Part shown: positions 16,053 to 25,971 of the stretch, in pieces
Numbering within the stretch: position 1 is the stretch's first letter
Layout: each line of letters opens with the position of its first letter
DNA from: a virus
Reading direction: 5' to 3' (one strand)
Virus record (IMG/VR): IMGVR_UViG_3300047375_000440
Location: 1-28,776 of that record
Length of the DNA: 28,776 bases
Position numbers and translations under genes: made by a program
The notes under the pieces: generated by a model
Database searches by the model: none
The model's input: the letters and a program-made list of their open reading frames with translations, nothing else
What the model was told of the DNA's origin: nothing

Positions 16053-17183
16053 TTATACTCTATACCAAACATCACCATTAGAACCACCAGATGGTAGATT
16101 TGAACTAATTGTTTGGTTGTGTTGCGACTGATTACCTAAATTTCTTTTTGAAAAAGATTGTATGTGTCCTGATGAATCGACAATCACTTTATCAATCACT
16201 TCAGTACCATTGGTATTTACAGATGATGGATTATGTGTTGCGTGTGAATATGTAAATGCTGCAGAATCATATACAATTAAAGTGTCACCAGATGTTGGTG
16301 GTGTTTCTAATTTAAGAGCAAGTTGATTATAGATATTTGTATCTTCGTTTATTAATGATTGTAAAGAAACATCTACTGCCTCTAATTTAACATCAACTGC
16401 ATTAATATCGCCCTTAATATTATCTGTTATTGCATATGTATTTCCACCATCTGATGTGTAAACGCCGGCAGAGTTCAATCCAATATTTGTTTGTGATTTA
16501 GTTAATCTATTGTCCAATCCAACAATAGATTGAATATTTTGATTAATTCTATTTTCATTTGTCGCAGACTGAGTATCTAATGCAACCAAAGATTCTTTAA
16601 CAGTACCAGTAATATAATTACCAACTAACGTAATATTACCACTAGAATCTGCACCAAGATTTGTTTGCGTATTATTTAATATATCAGCTTCTTCTTTAAT
16701 CTTCGTGTCTAATAAATTGTCTGCATTTGCGAGAGAAACAGATGTTGACAAATAATTAGATGTTGTTGGTTGGATATATTGTCCAGCTGGTGTTAGACCT
16801 GCATTTAATTCAACTGCATCAATACTTTGTTGCAATCCAACATCGGCATCAATCCTTAAATTCTTTTCAGTTAAAACTTCTGAATCAGTATATGCGACTA
16901 AAACATCATGTGCATTATTTAAACTCTCAACAAGGTTTGCACCAGCATATGCAACATCAATACTTCCAAGAGGACCAATATTCGAAATATTGGTATTAAT
17001 TAATGTTTCGTGTTCGTTAAACGCTCCTACTACAGTCTTACTATCTGTAGATAGTCCGTTAAAATCTCCTACTAGTGCCTGTACATATAATGCATGGTCT
17101 CTAATTTCATTAGTTTTAGTGGCCCAAACGTCAAACGTATCAGTTCTAATAACTTGTGTTAGTGATGGATATGTAAATGCCAT
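16053..17183 (-). CDS. Slender fibre-like structural protein (376 aa)
   Basis: The N-terminus (MAFTYPSLTQVIRTDTFDVWATKTNEI) carries the TFDxWxxKTN pattern common at the start of tail-fibre-like proteins of marine T4-like phages, probably an attachment segment. Most of the rest is Asn/Asp/Ser/Leu-rich, with heptad-like stretches and recurring NLGADSSGN- or NIGLNSAGV-type spacers (about 130-250), as in trimeric coiled-coil or beta-helical fibre shafts. The C-terminus ends in GGSNGDVWYRV, a PxGGxxGDxWYR-type ending often seen in phage fibre proteins. No cysteine or membrane segment is visible. It starts one base after the stop of the 72-residue gene and is followed closely by the larger lectin-like fibre gene. 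Virion fibre is likely; the exact position is unknown. Confidence 0.85.
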   Translation of the reverse strand: MAFTYPSLTQVIRTDTFDVWATKTNEIRDHALYVQALVGDFNGLSTDSKTVVGAFNEHETLINTNISNIGPLGSIDVAYAGANLVESLNNAHDVLVAYTDSEVLTEKNLRIDADVGLQQSIDAVELNAGLTPAGQYIQPTTSNYLSTSVSLANADNLLDTKIKEEADILNNTQTNLGADSSGNITLVGNYITGTVKESLVALDTQSATNENRINQNIQSIVGLDNRLTKSQTNIGLNSAGVYTSDGGNTYAITDNIKGDINAVDVKLEAVDVSLQSLINEDTNIYNQLALKLETPPTSGDTLIVYDSAAFTYSHATHNPSSVNTNGTEVIDKVIVDSSGHIQSFSKRNLGNQSQHNQTISSNLPSGGSNGDVWYRV

Positions 17184-17184
17184 T

Positions 17185-17403
17185 TTAAGTTCTCTCTACT
17201 AGTATTTTTAATAATTCTTTTATTTCTTGCACTTCTGTTTTAAGGTTGTCTATTTCTCTTTCAGTTTTATCAAATCGATTTACTCTTTTCATATAGTTTC
17301 TATATGATTGTATATCTGTATTAATAACCGCCTTTGAGTGCGGATCTCTGCGTAGATTTTTTTCTTCCTTAACTATCATAAAATCATTTATATCTCTACT
17401 CAT
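17185..17403 (-). CDS. Small coiled-coil protein of the marine T4-like structural cluster (72 aa)
   Basis: A short charged protein. The N-terminal half contains LRRDPHSKAVINTDIQSY (about 17-34), an RD-x-x-(S/T)-x-AIxNTD-type stretch that I recall from small proteins near tail genes of marine T4-like phages. The C-terminal half (about 43-72) is a predicted coiled coil with regular Ile/Leu spacing (REIDNLKTEVQEIKELLKIL). No signal or membrane segment is seen. It lies 11 bases after the giant DUF4815-type gene and 1 base before the fibre-like gene, with AGGA about 9 bases before the ATG. The dense packing and coherent coding argue that it is real. A role in fibre or baseplate assembly is inference only. 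Confidence 0.8.
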   Translation of the reverse strand: MSRDINDFMIVKEEKNLRRDPHSKAVINTDIQSYRNYMKRVNRFDKTEREIDNLKTEVQEIKELLKILVERT

Positions 17404-17411
17404 TATTTATA
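17404..17411 (-). promoter_or_regulatory. TATAAATA octamer abutting the start codon of the 72-aa gene
   Basis: An exact late-promoter octamer on the minus strand ends directly at the ATG (TATAAATAATG). If it works as in T4, transcripts would begin inside the 72-residue gene and would express the fibre-like genes that follow rather than the gene it abuts. In such AT-rich DNA a chance match is possible. Confidence 0.4.
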
Positions 17412-17414
17412 ATC

Positions 17415-20400
17415 CTAAGTGGCGAGTGCAACAATTCTTAAATCTGAGACACGAGGCACTATAGAAGAATTTTTACTTCTCAATACAATTTTAACACCAA
17501 ACCCAACGAATTCTTCAATATCTCTTATATCATACTCAAATTCCCTAAAGTCACTTATTGAATTTGCAGGAATTCCATACCCATCTGGTCTTTCAATGAA
17601 AGTATATGGCAATTTTCTATATTCAAGCGAATCACTACTTTTAGTTTTGTAATATAAGTCAATATCTGTATCTGCAGGTCTATTCGCAGTAATAACAATT
17701 TTCATAGATTTAGATGGCTGTGCAAGTTGGATTTCTCTAGTGATATATGTTGCATCAACAGAACCACCCGTCGATTCTAGTTCACTCACAAATCCTGTAT
17801 AAACATGTCCAATATTACCAGATGCGAGGTTGGTATCCGTTTGAATACCATTCACATCAACGTCACTAGTCCACTGTGGTGAGTTAGTTCTATTAGATAC
17901 TAATATTGCACTACATCTTTGCGTATCAACCTGTGGAGACAAATTGTCTGATTCGGAGTACATATCGATTTCGTAAACCAAAGATTTTTTATTTATTGCA
18001 TTACCACTATTAAACTGTTGTTCATTAAATCTACTAGAAATCATTCTTGGTGCATTGAATGTGATATTACTATTAGGCACCATTGTAGACCAGTTACTAT
18101 CCTTTACTCCAGCGATTTGATCTCCATCTTGTGATGCACCAGAGATAGATTTAAACTTATATTGAATATTTGTGCCAGGCAACTGTACGTTTTGTACAAT
18201 AGGCATCATCAAATCATATTTAATATTCGAATTTAAATATGGTAAAAATCCATCTACACCTACTGGAGAAAATCTTCCAGATGTTGCAGGCATAACATTT
18301 GTACCAGTTGCAGCTGAGTATGTCTTATTATTAAAATCTATAGTAGTTTCATTATATTTAACATTTCTCATGTCAATAGAAAAACTATCAAGTGTAGTTG
18401 ACAATACCTTATGAATCCCATTTAACTGGGCACCACTAAGTGAATTTGTAGAATCTGTACCACCAAACAACGCATTATCTTTAAATCCAGTAATTTGTAC
18501 ATAATTATGATTTTCATGGAAATCTGTACCAATACAACCGTGATCTATAGCATGGAATGTTACAATATGTGAATTCGCAGTCAGTTCCATAGAATCCGTA
18601 CCAAGTAAAATTCTATTTTCTTCACTACCCAATGAATCATAATCTTCGTTTGCAAAGTACAATGTTGACTTTTTAGAATTATCAAATTTTGCGCGATAAA
18701 CTTTAAATTTTAAATCTTCCATTTGATCCGCAGTCCAAGTGGATGCGTTTTGTGATTTAAAGAAAACCCCTGCATATGGTTGTTCTGAAATAATACCAGA
18801 ACCATCAAGTGCCTCTTCACCCAATCTTGAAACATGACAGCGATATCCCTGTGTATCCGCAAGCACAACAATACAATACTCTGTACTATCCTGTACATAC
18901 ACTGGACAATCAAATCTAAAGTTTGTTGGTAAACTACCATCATCTGAAATTTGTACTTGATTTGGATATAAAGTTTTCTCACCAAAAGGTAGAATTTTCT
19001 GGCCAGGATAACCATTTACTGTTTCTCTTAATTGCAGAGTTACAGGAATTCCTTCATCTTTTGTAGAGAAAAATAAATCTACACTAGTAATATATGCACC
19101 ACCATCTTCCTCAATCAAAATTGTTTCTGCAAGTGGGTCATACCAACCAGTGTCAGACTCAACAACTCTTCTGGTAGTTGTATTTTGTACAGTTCTTGTA
19201 TCAGAAATATTTCTCTGTACAATTTCTGCAGTACGAGTTGATAAAATAGTTTGTTGTCTCGTTTCGATTGTACCTTTTGCGGTATAGTTTGTTTGTGCGT
19301 TTGTATCTGTGTCATCAGAGTTGTTTGGTTGGTCTGTTAATCTAAAGATACGATCACCAGTTCTAAATCTGATATTATCTGTATTTGGTAGGTTAAAGAT
19401 ACCACGTACCTGTCCTAAATCATTTGTTTTTAGAACTTTATTATCTACTGAAACACCTTCTCCACTTTGATAATTACCAACACGAATTGAATTTCCACGA
19501 GCATCTCTTAGATACATTCTTTCTAATGTTGTGTAATTTTTGTTATCCATATTATCAACAACAAAAAATCTAACTGAATTTGTATCTACATACTCTAGTC
19601 CAAATACATTTGTTTGATGACCACTAGTATCACCTGTTAGAGTCATTTCACCAGCTTCTGAAATCCATTTTTGTTCATTATCATTTATAAAATTGTTTGC
19701 ACTTTGTGTCATTGAACCGACAGTATGTGTCTGCGCTGCAACACAAAATTCACTCACATCAACATCATCAAAGAATGGATAAACCTTTGTGTTTGGTTTC
19801 ATTCGTGTACCATGGAAGAAAATTGCACGTTCTCTAATAAATGGTACAATCTCTGTATTAACTACTCTATCACCCATGTTTTCTGTGGTTACGCGAGGTA
19901 CTAATTCAGTTGTGATACCAGTTCTGGTTTGATTATTTGTAGTTTGAATGGTTTCATTTCTACCAGTAACCCTTCTAATGCCAGGGCCTCTCATAAAGTC
20001 GTTGAATTGAGTATTGCCAGTAACTTCAGTACCTGTCCAAGCGGTTTGCCAGTTATTCCATTCTGTACCCAATACTCCCATTTCGTTTGCAAGGAATTGA
20101 ATATTATCAAATTGTCCTTCGCGGTTGATAGTCAAATCTGGTTGTCTATTGACATCTCTCCACTCATCACTCGCTGGAGTAAGTTTAATAGAGCCACGGA
20201 AGGTGAAAATTGCAAATGGATTTACGTTTACAGTTTTAGATGATTTGTCTTGGTTGATTACCATCACATCTTCGTATGGTAACAATAAAACACCATCATG
20301 GTCAGAATAATGACTTGAATCATTATATCTGAATTTCATATTAGTATTTTTTTCTGCAAATCTAGGTCTTAATTGTCCAGAAACACTATCAATAGAACAA

Positions 20401-23400
20401 TTATATTCTGGGTCAAAAACATCACCAATATTGTGTCCAGTAAATGGTTCTACTACAAATCCGTTCTTAAATCTGTCCATACCATTTTCGTCAGTAATTT
20501 GCATGTCTTTTGTTTCTTTTTCCAAAAGACTTAGTGATGTATAGTATTCTAAACTTTTGATTCTCGTTTCTAGAGCACCAATATCTCTCATAGTGTAACG
20601 TTTGTTGTCAACCATTTCCGCCTTTACATCTTGCACCGTTGCAGTGTAAGGACTTGCCTGTAATCTATACAATACCATACCATCATCAGGATCTTCGGGA
20701 TATTCTGGTGTGAGACTAGAAGAACCATATTTAACCTTGAAATTACCAATTTTATCCACAAAAACTTTATCTTTTCTTGCAAGATATTGTCTATAATCAC
20801 AAATAACATATGTGTTGTCTAATGGATATTCCCCACTTGTTGAAATTTTAGAATAACCACGCAACTTAGATTCTGTTGTACCATCGTTTGCCTCATATAT
20901 TGTGGCAGGACGAAAATCTAGTACATCAGACAATCTACTACTATTAAATTCTCCAATTTCTCCATATGTTAAACCAGAGTTTGCATGTGTATATGAATCC
21001 ACAGATGCATAGTCGCCGGCACTATGTTCAAAGTATGAATATACAATAATTGGTCTACCGGCACAAATTGATTGTCCACGTTTAAGTGTTACGTTACCCA
21101 AATTTAAAACGCCAGGCCTCATACCATTATCAAAAGTGTATCTATTCGTAACATCTACAATTTTACTTGGAACACCACCAGACGCTGGTACTGGAGTACC
21201 ACCTGATTCAATCAAGTCTAAAATATCCTGTCTGAATGGGGCATTTTCTGTTGTATCTGTAAATGGATCTGCACCAGTTTCTTCGTAATAATTCCATGCA
21301 CTGAGTGCAAACAACAATTCTTCTGCAGTCATTTCAACAATAAGTTTAAATGTACCGTCAACATTAGTTTGATATGCAATTGTATTAACATTACATGTGT
21401 CATAAATCTTTTTCAATTCATGAATATCTGAGTGTTGAAGTTGTAAATCTGCTAGAGATAAATCATAACCCTGAGCATCTTGGAAAGTTTCTGGAATATC
21501 ACCACTTGCATTCAAACTAGTATAAAGAATATCTGCCTCAAATGTATCACTACTTGGAGATGACACAAAAGTTTTTCCGACTTCTGTGAAATTACCAACA
21601 CCGTTTATAAGTGAGTAGGGAGTAATTACAACATCTTCGATTAATCTTTTTTGTTTTTCGACTGCTTCAGTTTTAATAATTGGAATGAATAATTTGACAG
21701 ATTGTCCAACACTAGCAACTGAAAGGTTTGTGATTGTTAAAGTTTTACCAGAAATACTAATTTGTACATCTTCTGATGCAATACTTTCGATACCACCCAC
21801 ATTTGCGTCATCTGTTGGGGGCTTTACTAGAAAATAATAATCAGAATTATATGTACCAAATGTTTCGGCCACATTTGGAGATAATTCAATCACTACTCTT
21901 GGTTGTCCGCCATCTGGATTAATTACTTGTGCGTTGATCTCTCTTTGGACTGTGTATGAAGTATCAATAGTTTCATTGCCACTTACGTCATCAATGAATC
22001 TAACTGTTTTTACATAATCTGCGTAAGTATCTACAATACTAGAACCATCACCATCAAAAATAACTTGTTTATTTAAAATTCTTGCCCCGTTATCGATATA
22101 ACGATAATTTGCAAGAGAATTGAATAGGTTAGTTGTACCACCAGTAGATGTGAATGTAATTTCTTTTAAAATCTCATTTGGTTTGAATTGTCTAGGAGTC
22201 AATAGTGCTGCATCGTCACTTGTAAAATTACCACTACCTAACATCTTGACAAGTGCAGAACTTCTAGTTGCATTAAAATCGTAAACAATTCCACGCACTT
22301 TTCTATCTTCATATTCAGATACTAAAATATTTTTATTCGCAAAATCTTGATTTTGGTCTATAACTGAGTAATCAGACAAAACGTTAGAGGTAAATCTATA
22401 TGTCTGTAATGCACCTGTACCAACTTTTTCTTTAGATACCAAAGACCTAACATCATTGATTGTATAATCTTTTGTTGTTAATGGATTTTTTTGGAATTTA
22501 AAATCATATAGATATACTTTCCAAATACCAGTTTCTACTGAGGCATTTGTACCATTCCAATCACCTTGTAGAAAGTCATTTACTTGTGCATTTTTATAAT
22601 GTTCAACATATTTTACTTTTGCAGTTGCAACTACATCATGTCCTAATGTATTATTTGCATCGGAAAAATCTGCTTCTGGAGAATATGCATAAGTTGTTAC
22701 TGTAAATGAATCATCAATAGTAACAAAATCTGGACCATTAGTATTTAAGTTTGTAAATAAAACTTCTTCATTAATAAATGGTAAAGTCATATTATCAGTG
22801 ACATAAACATATGTACCAAGTTTTGCAGTTAAGTATTCATTATTCTTTTGAATATCATCTCTTGAACGTTTATAATCAACAAATGTAGTTGCAAGAGTTT
22901 CAATTTCATAACCACGAACATATGCCTTACCAGCCTCCAATCCTAGAGACAAGTTTTGTTGCAATGCATATACTAAATCTGCATGAGTACGGCCTGGATA
23001 GAATTTTTCACCAGTAGTATCTAAATCTTGATCTGGGTATGCAGCCCTTTCAATTGGACCTACAGTATGTGCCAGTCCAACATCCAGTACACCATCAACC
23101 ATTCCACTATATTCACTAAAACGATCATACGCTTGGTTTTTTGCATCTACCTCAGTATCAAATTCAAAATCTTTCATGGTGAATACACCGCGATTTGAGT
23201 TTTCATTAAATAGTGCTCTAATATCTAATTTAAATGGACTAACTGTATAGTCACCAGACTCATCAAATGTGCGTCTTGCGAGAGTTTCTTCTAAAACTGC
23301 ATAATCGGTACTACGCACTTTTTGTTGAATTTTACCATTCTGAATAGAAATTAATTGAATAAAGTTTTTGGTATCAGAACCACCATACTCTCTTTTCTTA

Positions 23401-24182
23401 AACACAAGGGTCGTTTTATATCGATCTGCGCCTGGCGAATTATAGTTTTGTGTGCCTTGGGCGTTATCTAAAAGACTAGGATCGTCATTTGCACTAATCA
23501 CTTGTTCTTGAATTTCTAAACCAATTCTATATGATGGCGAATTTGTATACTTATCAAGAATAATTTTTTGATCTTGCACAACCACCATATGTTTTTGTAC
23601 ATAGTAAATACCACTTTCGATAAACGCAATGGAACCCGTACCAATAGGTGTTTCTTCTACTGGTCTTACAATACAACTATAATCTGATTGATTTGTAGAT
23701 GATATCGTTGTTAAAATTTCATTAGGTAAAAATGAAATACTATCTCCGTCCGCAAAACTGACTGATGACGGGTCTGATGGATTTGCACCAGTTGTATACT
23801 TTACATAAATTGTGTCGGGGTCATCTGTTGTTTCAGTGCCAGTTGCACCAACTGCGTGTACAATAATACCTTGTACACCAGAAATAGAACCAGTAACAGT
23901 TCTACCTATAAAATCTGTAGGACTGATATAGGAATTTGCACCATTTAAATCAATCTTTACATATGTTGCACTAATATCTACTGCAGATTGTCCAGGCACC
24001 ACCATTGCACCTTCTTTGAAGAAATGGTCTGCCATGTTTGCAATTTGTTGTTGCAAAGTAGTTTGGATTTGAGTAAGTTCACGCGCCTGTACAGAATGGC
24101 CTGGCTTGAATAAAATTCTCAAATAGCCTGTATTTACATCATAATCATCGTAATACGGTGTTACATTAAAATTTGTAGCCAT
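17415..24182 (-). CDS. Giant DUF4815-type baseplate/virion structural protein (2255 aa)
   Basis: The N-terminus (NFNVTPYYDDYD, then GYLRILFKPGHSVQARELTQ and ADHFFKEGAMVVPG, within residues 1-65) is the hallmark opening of DUF4815-type structural proteins of marine T4-like phages. Further family blocks are HGTRMKPNTKVYPFFDDVDV (about 1447-1470), DPLAETILIEEDGGAYITSVDLFF (about 1680-1705), NGYPGQKILPFGEKTLYPN, and QPYAGVFFKSQNAS followed by DLKFKVYRAKF (about 1795-1830). The C-terminus has EFEYDIRDIEEF then SDLRIVALAT. Two Gln/Thr/Arg-rich, probably extended linkers lie at about 1395-1440 and 1620-1680. It follows the gp8-like gene by 31 bases with an AGAGAG ribosome-binding site. The place in the order, where T4 has its baseplate-pin and fibre-socket genes, suggests a large peripheral baseplate or fibre-anchoring component. 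Family identity is strong; the specific role is inferred. Confidence 0.92.
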   Translation of the reverse strand: MATNFNVTPYYDDYDVNTGYLRILFKPGHSVQARELTQIQTTLQQQIANMADHFFKEGAMVVPGQSAVDISATYVKIDLNGANSYISPTDFIGRTVTGSISGVQGIIVHAVGATGTETTDDPDTIYVKYTTGANPSDPSSVSFADGDSISFLPNEILTTISSTNQSDYSCIVRPVEETPIGTGSIAFIESGIYYVQKHMVVVQDQKIILDKYTNSPSYRIGLEIQEQVISANDDPSLLDNAQGTQNYNSPGADRYKTTLVFKKREYGGSDTKNFIQLISIQNGKIQQKVRSTDYAVLEETLARRTFDESGDYTVSPFKLDIRALFNENSNRGVFTMKDFEFDTEVDAKNQAYDRFSEYSGMVDGVLDVGLAHTVGPIERAAYPDQDLDTTGEKFYPGRTHADLVYALQQNLSLGLEAGKAYVRGYEIETLATTFVDYKRSRDDIQKNNEYLTAKLGTYVYVTDNMTLPFINEEVLFTNLNTNGPDFVTIDDSFTVTTYAYSPEADFSDANNTLGHDVVATAKVKYVEHYKNAQVNDFLQGDWNGTNASVETGIWKVYLYDFKFQKNPLTTKDYTINDVRSLVSKEKVGTGALQTYRFTSNVLSDYSVIDQNQDFANKNILVSEYEDRKVRGIVYDFNATRSSALVKMLGSGNFTSDDAALLTPRQFKPNEILKEITFTSTGGTTNLFNSLANYRYIDNGARILNKQVIFDGDGSSIVDTYADYVKTVRFIDDVSGNETIDTSYTVQREINAQVINPDGGQPRVVIELSPNVAETFGTYNSDYYFLVKPPTDDANVGGIESIASEDVQISISGKTLTITNLSVASVGQSVKLFIPIIKTEAVEKQKRLIEDVVITPYSLINGVGNFTEVGKTFVSSPSSDTFEADILYTSLNASGDIPETFQDAQGYDLSLADLQLQHSDIHELKKIYDTCNVNTIAYQTNVDGTFKLIVEMTAEELLFALSAWNYYEETGADPFTDTTENAPFRQDILDLIESGGTPVPASGGVPSKIVDVTNRYTFDNGMRPGVLNLGNVTLKRGQSICAGRPIIVYSYFEHSAGDYASVDSYTHANSGLTYGEIGEFNSSRLSDVLDFRPATIYEANDGTTESKLRGYSKISTSGEYPLDNTYVICDYRQYLARKDKVFVDKIGNFKVKYGSSSLTPEYPEDPDDGMVLYRLQASPYTATVQDVKAEMVDNKRYTMRDIGALETRIKSLEYYTSLSLLEKETKDMQITDENGMDRFKNGFVVEPFTGHNIGDVFDPEYNCSIDSVSGQLRPRFAEKNTNMKFRYNDSSHYSDHDGVLLLPYEDVMVINQDKSSKTVNVNPFAIFTFRGSIKLTPASDEWRDVNRQPDLTINREGQFDNIQFLANEMGVLGTEWNNWQTAWTGTEVTGNTQFNDFMRGPGIRRVTGRNETIQTTNNQTRTGITTELVPRVTTENMGDRVVNTEIVPFIRERAIFFHGTRMKPNTKVYPFFDDVDVSEFCVAAQTHTVGSMTQSANNFINDNEQKWISEAGEMTLTGDTSGHQTNVFGLEYVDTNSVRFFVVDNMDNKNYTTLERMYLRDARGNSIRVGNYQSGEGVSVDNKVLKTNDLGQVRGIFNLPNTDNIRFRTGDRIFRLTDQPNNSDDTDTNAQTNYTAKGTIETRQQTILSTRTAEIVQRNISDTRTVQNTTTRRVVESDTGWYDPLAETILIEEDGGAYITSVDLFFSTKDEGIPVTLQLRETVNGYPGQKILPFGEKTLYPNQVQISDDGSLPTNFRFDCPVYVQDSTEYCIVVLADTQGYRCHVSRLGEEALDGSGIISEQPYAGVFFKSQNASTWTADQMEDLKFKVYRAKFDNSKKSTLYFANEDYDSLGSEENRILLGTDSMELTANSHIVTFHAIDHGCIGTDFHENHNYVQITGFKDNALFGGTDSTNSLSGAQLNGIHKVLSTTLDSFSIDMRNVKYNETTIDFNNKTYSAATGTNVMPATSGRFSPVGVDGFLPYLNSNIKYDLMMPIVQNVQLPGTNIQYKFKSISGASQDGDQIAGVKDSNWSTMVPNSNITFNAPRMISSRFNEQQFNSGNAINKKSLVYEIDMYSESDNLSPQVDTQRCSAILVSNRTNSPQWTSDVDVNGIQTDTNLASGNIGHVYTGFVSELESTGGSVDATYITREIQLAQPSKSMKIVITANRPADTDIDLYYKTKSSDSLEYRKLPYTFIERPDGYGIPANSISDFREFEYDIRDIEEFVGFGVKIVLRSKNSSIVPRVSDLRIVALAT

Positions 24183-24213
24183 GTTTTCTCTCTTGTTCTA
24201 GATACTACTTAAA

Positions 24214-25908
24214 TTAGAATTCAAAGACAACTTTAATATCTTCGATTTGGTCGACAGCACGCGAAACTGGTTGTCTGTTTTCTATGTATAATACTTTTCC
24301 AGTACCAGTATCGATATCAAAAATTGTCTGTCCTGCAGTACCATAATTAGGATGTTTTGGGCCTCTATAAGAAGTACCGTATGCAAGTTTATCTGTATAT
24401 TCATCAACTGGATCACTTAAAATAACAATTTGTCTGAATACTGATCTATCTCCAGTTACAGGGAATACAGATTCTGTAACATTTGTTACACCATCTTCTG
24501 ATCTTGTATCTTGTTCATCATATTCTAGTTTGAGTGCAACCATCGCATAATAACCACCCAATTCTTCAACTGCGTTAAATCCATGTCCAGTTGTAGGCGA
24601 AATGATTGGTTTTGCTTTACATGCAGACACACTAGATGATGATACATTTCCTGCCGAGACAGTTGCGGTTGCGTTAGTGTATCCTGTACCTTTATTGGTA
24701 ATCATTACTTTTTTAATTTGGTCGCCCTGAGTAATTCCATATGCAGTAAATCCTGTACCATCACCATTAATTTCAACATCTGGTGCAATAACAATACTAC
24801 CAGAACCACCCTCTCCCTCTAGAAATGCATTTTCAATTGTGATTGTTGCAACATTGGTAGAAGTATTAAAATTCCAATTACTAATTTTTCTTTGTACTGG
24901 AGTAGTCGCACCAGTTTTTGTAAATACTACTGCATAACCAGTATAATCATTTGTTGCGAGTGCAGTTGCAGTTCCAGATAAGGTTACTGCAAAACTTAAA
25001 GTGCCCTCTGCAACTGTTGAATTGGATTGATTAATATTTTGATAATATCCAGAACCACCAGCATGGCCACTATTTACATTATCATCAGTAATTTTAACCC
25101 AATCAATTCCACCAGAATTTGCGATTGCATTTTGTTTAATTTGCCACTGTACATAATCAGCAGTCGCGGCATTTGGTTCTGCAGTCAAAAACTTAACAGG
25201 TACATAATCCTTTGTCAAGAATTTTAATGATGCATCTAAATCTACAGAATACATATATTTCCATGCATAACCATCACCAGTTTCAATAATTGCATTTGTT
25301 GGTGTACCAGTTGGTTTTACTGTAGATTTACCAGGCTGCACACCAACTGCAGCATCTTTCCAACTAGTATTATTGATACATTTATAAACATTGAACTGGT
25401 TGTTGCCTTCTGTCAAGATATATCCATTAGGAATAATTTCTTCTACGTTGTCATGTTCATACATTGTGTATTGGGTATCAGTATTCCAATCAATTCTAGG
25501 AATTGCAAGAGAGATTGTGTCTGCAGAAACTTTCTTGAGTGCCAATAGATCAGATTTTGTTGTATTATGATATCCGACAGAATCTTCTGGAGTTGGTGGA
25601 TTACTGTCATCATCCCAAGATGAATACTTACCAATACCCATGTAAAGATTGTTGAAAAGTGACCTGTTGTAGAATGCCCAAGAGACACCCCCATCAGTTA
25701 CAATACCTGACAAATGAGTTGGTGGCACTGTACCAGAAACCCCACCACCATCTGGTCCTACTGCAACATACAAATTTGAATTGTGCAAAACAACATCACC
25801 CTCATTGTAGGAATTACTTTCTTTCCACAATGGTGATTGTTCATTAATAGATTCAATGAACTGCTGTGCATTGAAAATTCTAAGTTTGTTGGTAATAATA
25901 GCAGACAT
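24214..25908 (-). CDS. 8: Baseplate wedge protein gp8-like (564 aa)
   Basis: A T4 gp8-type baseplate wedge subunit, which in T4 forms a dimer in each wedge next to gp7, gp10 and gp6. Evidence is the N-terminus AIITNKLRIFNAQQF, the block LYMGIGKYSSWDDD with PPTPEDSVGYHN (about 86-113), and the C-terminus TGKVLYIENRQPVSRAVDQI with DIKVVFEF, as in gp8 proteins of marine T4-like phages. The length exceeds T4 gp8 (334 aa). An insertion is visible after the first 30 residues (NEGDVVLHNSNLYVAVGPDG, an SGNS/chitin-binding-like bead), and a long Ala/Thr/Gly-rich section lies at about 290-420. It directly follows the gp7-like gene, as in T4. An exact TATAAATA late promoter and an AAAGGG ribosome-binding site fix the ATG at 25908. 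Confidence 0.9.
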   Translation of the reverse strand: MSAIITNKLRIFNAQQFIESINEQSPLWKESNSYNEGDVVLHNSNLYVAVGPDGGGVSGTVPPTHLSGIVTDGGVSWAFYNRSLFNNLYMGIGKYSSWDDDSNPPTPEDSVGYHNTTKSDLLALKKVSADTISLAIPRIDWNTDTQYTMYEHDNVEEIIPNGYILTEGNNQFNVYKCINNTSWKDAAVGVQPGKSTVKPTGTPTNAIIETGDGYAWKYMYSVDLDASLKFLTKDYVPVKFLTAEPNAATADYVQWQIKQNAIANSGGIDWVKITDDNVNSGHAGGSGYYQNINQSNSTVAEGTLSFAVTLSGTATALATNDYTGYAVVFTKTGATTPVQRKISNWNFNTSTNVATITIENAFLEGEGGSGSIVIAPDVEINGDGTGFTAYGITQGDQIKKVMITNKGTGYTNATATVSAGNVSSSSVSACKAKPIISPTTGHGFNAVEELGGYYAMVALKLEYDEQDTRSEDGVTNVTESVFPVTGDRSVFRQIVILSDPVDEYTDKLAYGTSYRGPKHPNYGTAGQTIFDIDTGTGKVLYIENRQPVSRAVDQIEDIKVVFEF

Positions 25909-25950
25909 TTTTATAATACCCTTTATAGATTAATTTTTTTTTGTTTCTTT

Positions 25951-25958
25951 TATTTATA
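25951..25958 (-). promoter_or_regulatory. T4-type late promoter TATAAATA for the gp8-like gene
   Basis: An exact octamer on the minus strand lies in the 63-base gap between the gp7-like and gp8-like genes, 42 bases before the ATG. The expected leader of about 37 bases is A/T-rich and contains AAAGGG 8 bases or so before the start. This is one of three exact octamers placed in a true leader in this window. Confidence 0.78.
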
Positions 25959-25971
25959 AGATTTTTTTGTG

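Noticed and set aside
18172-20310. Several plus-strand and alternative-frame open frames within the giant gene
   Set aside because: They lie completely inside the strongly supported DUF4815-type gene, have low-complexity products, and lack ribosome-binding sites or family resemblance.
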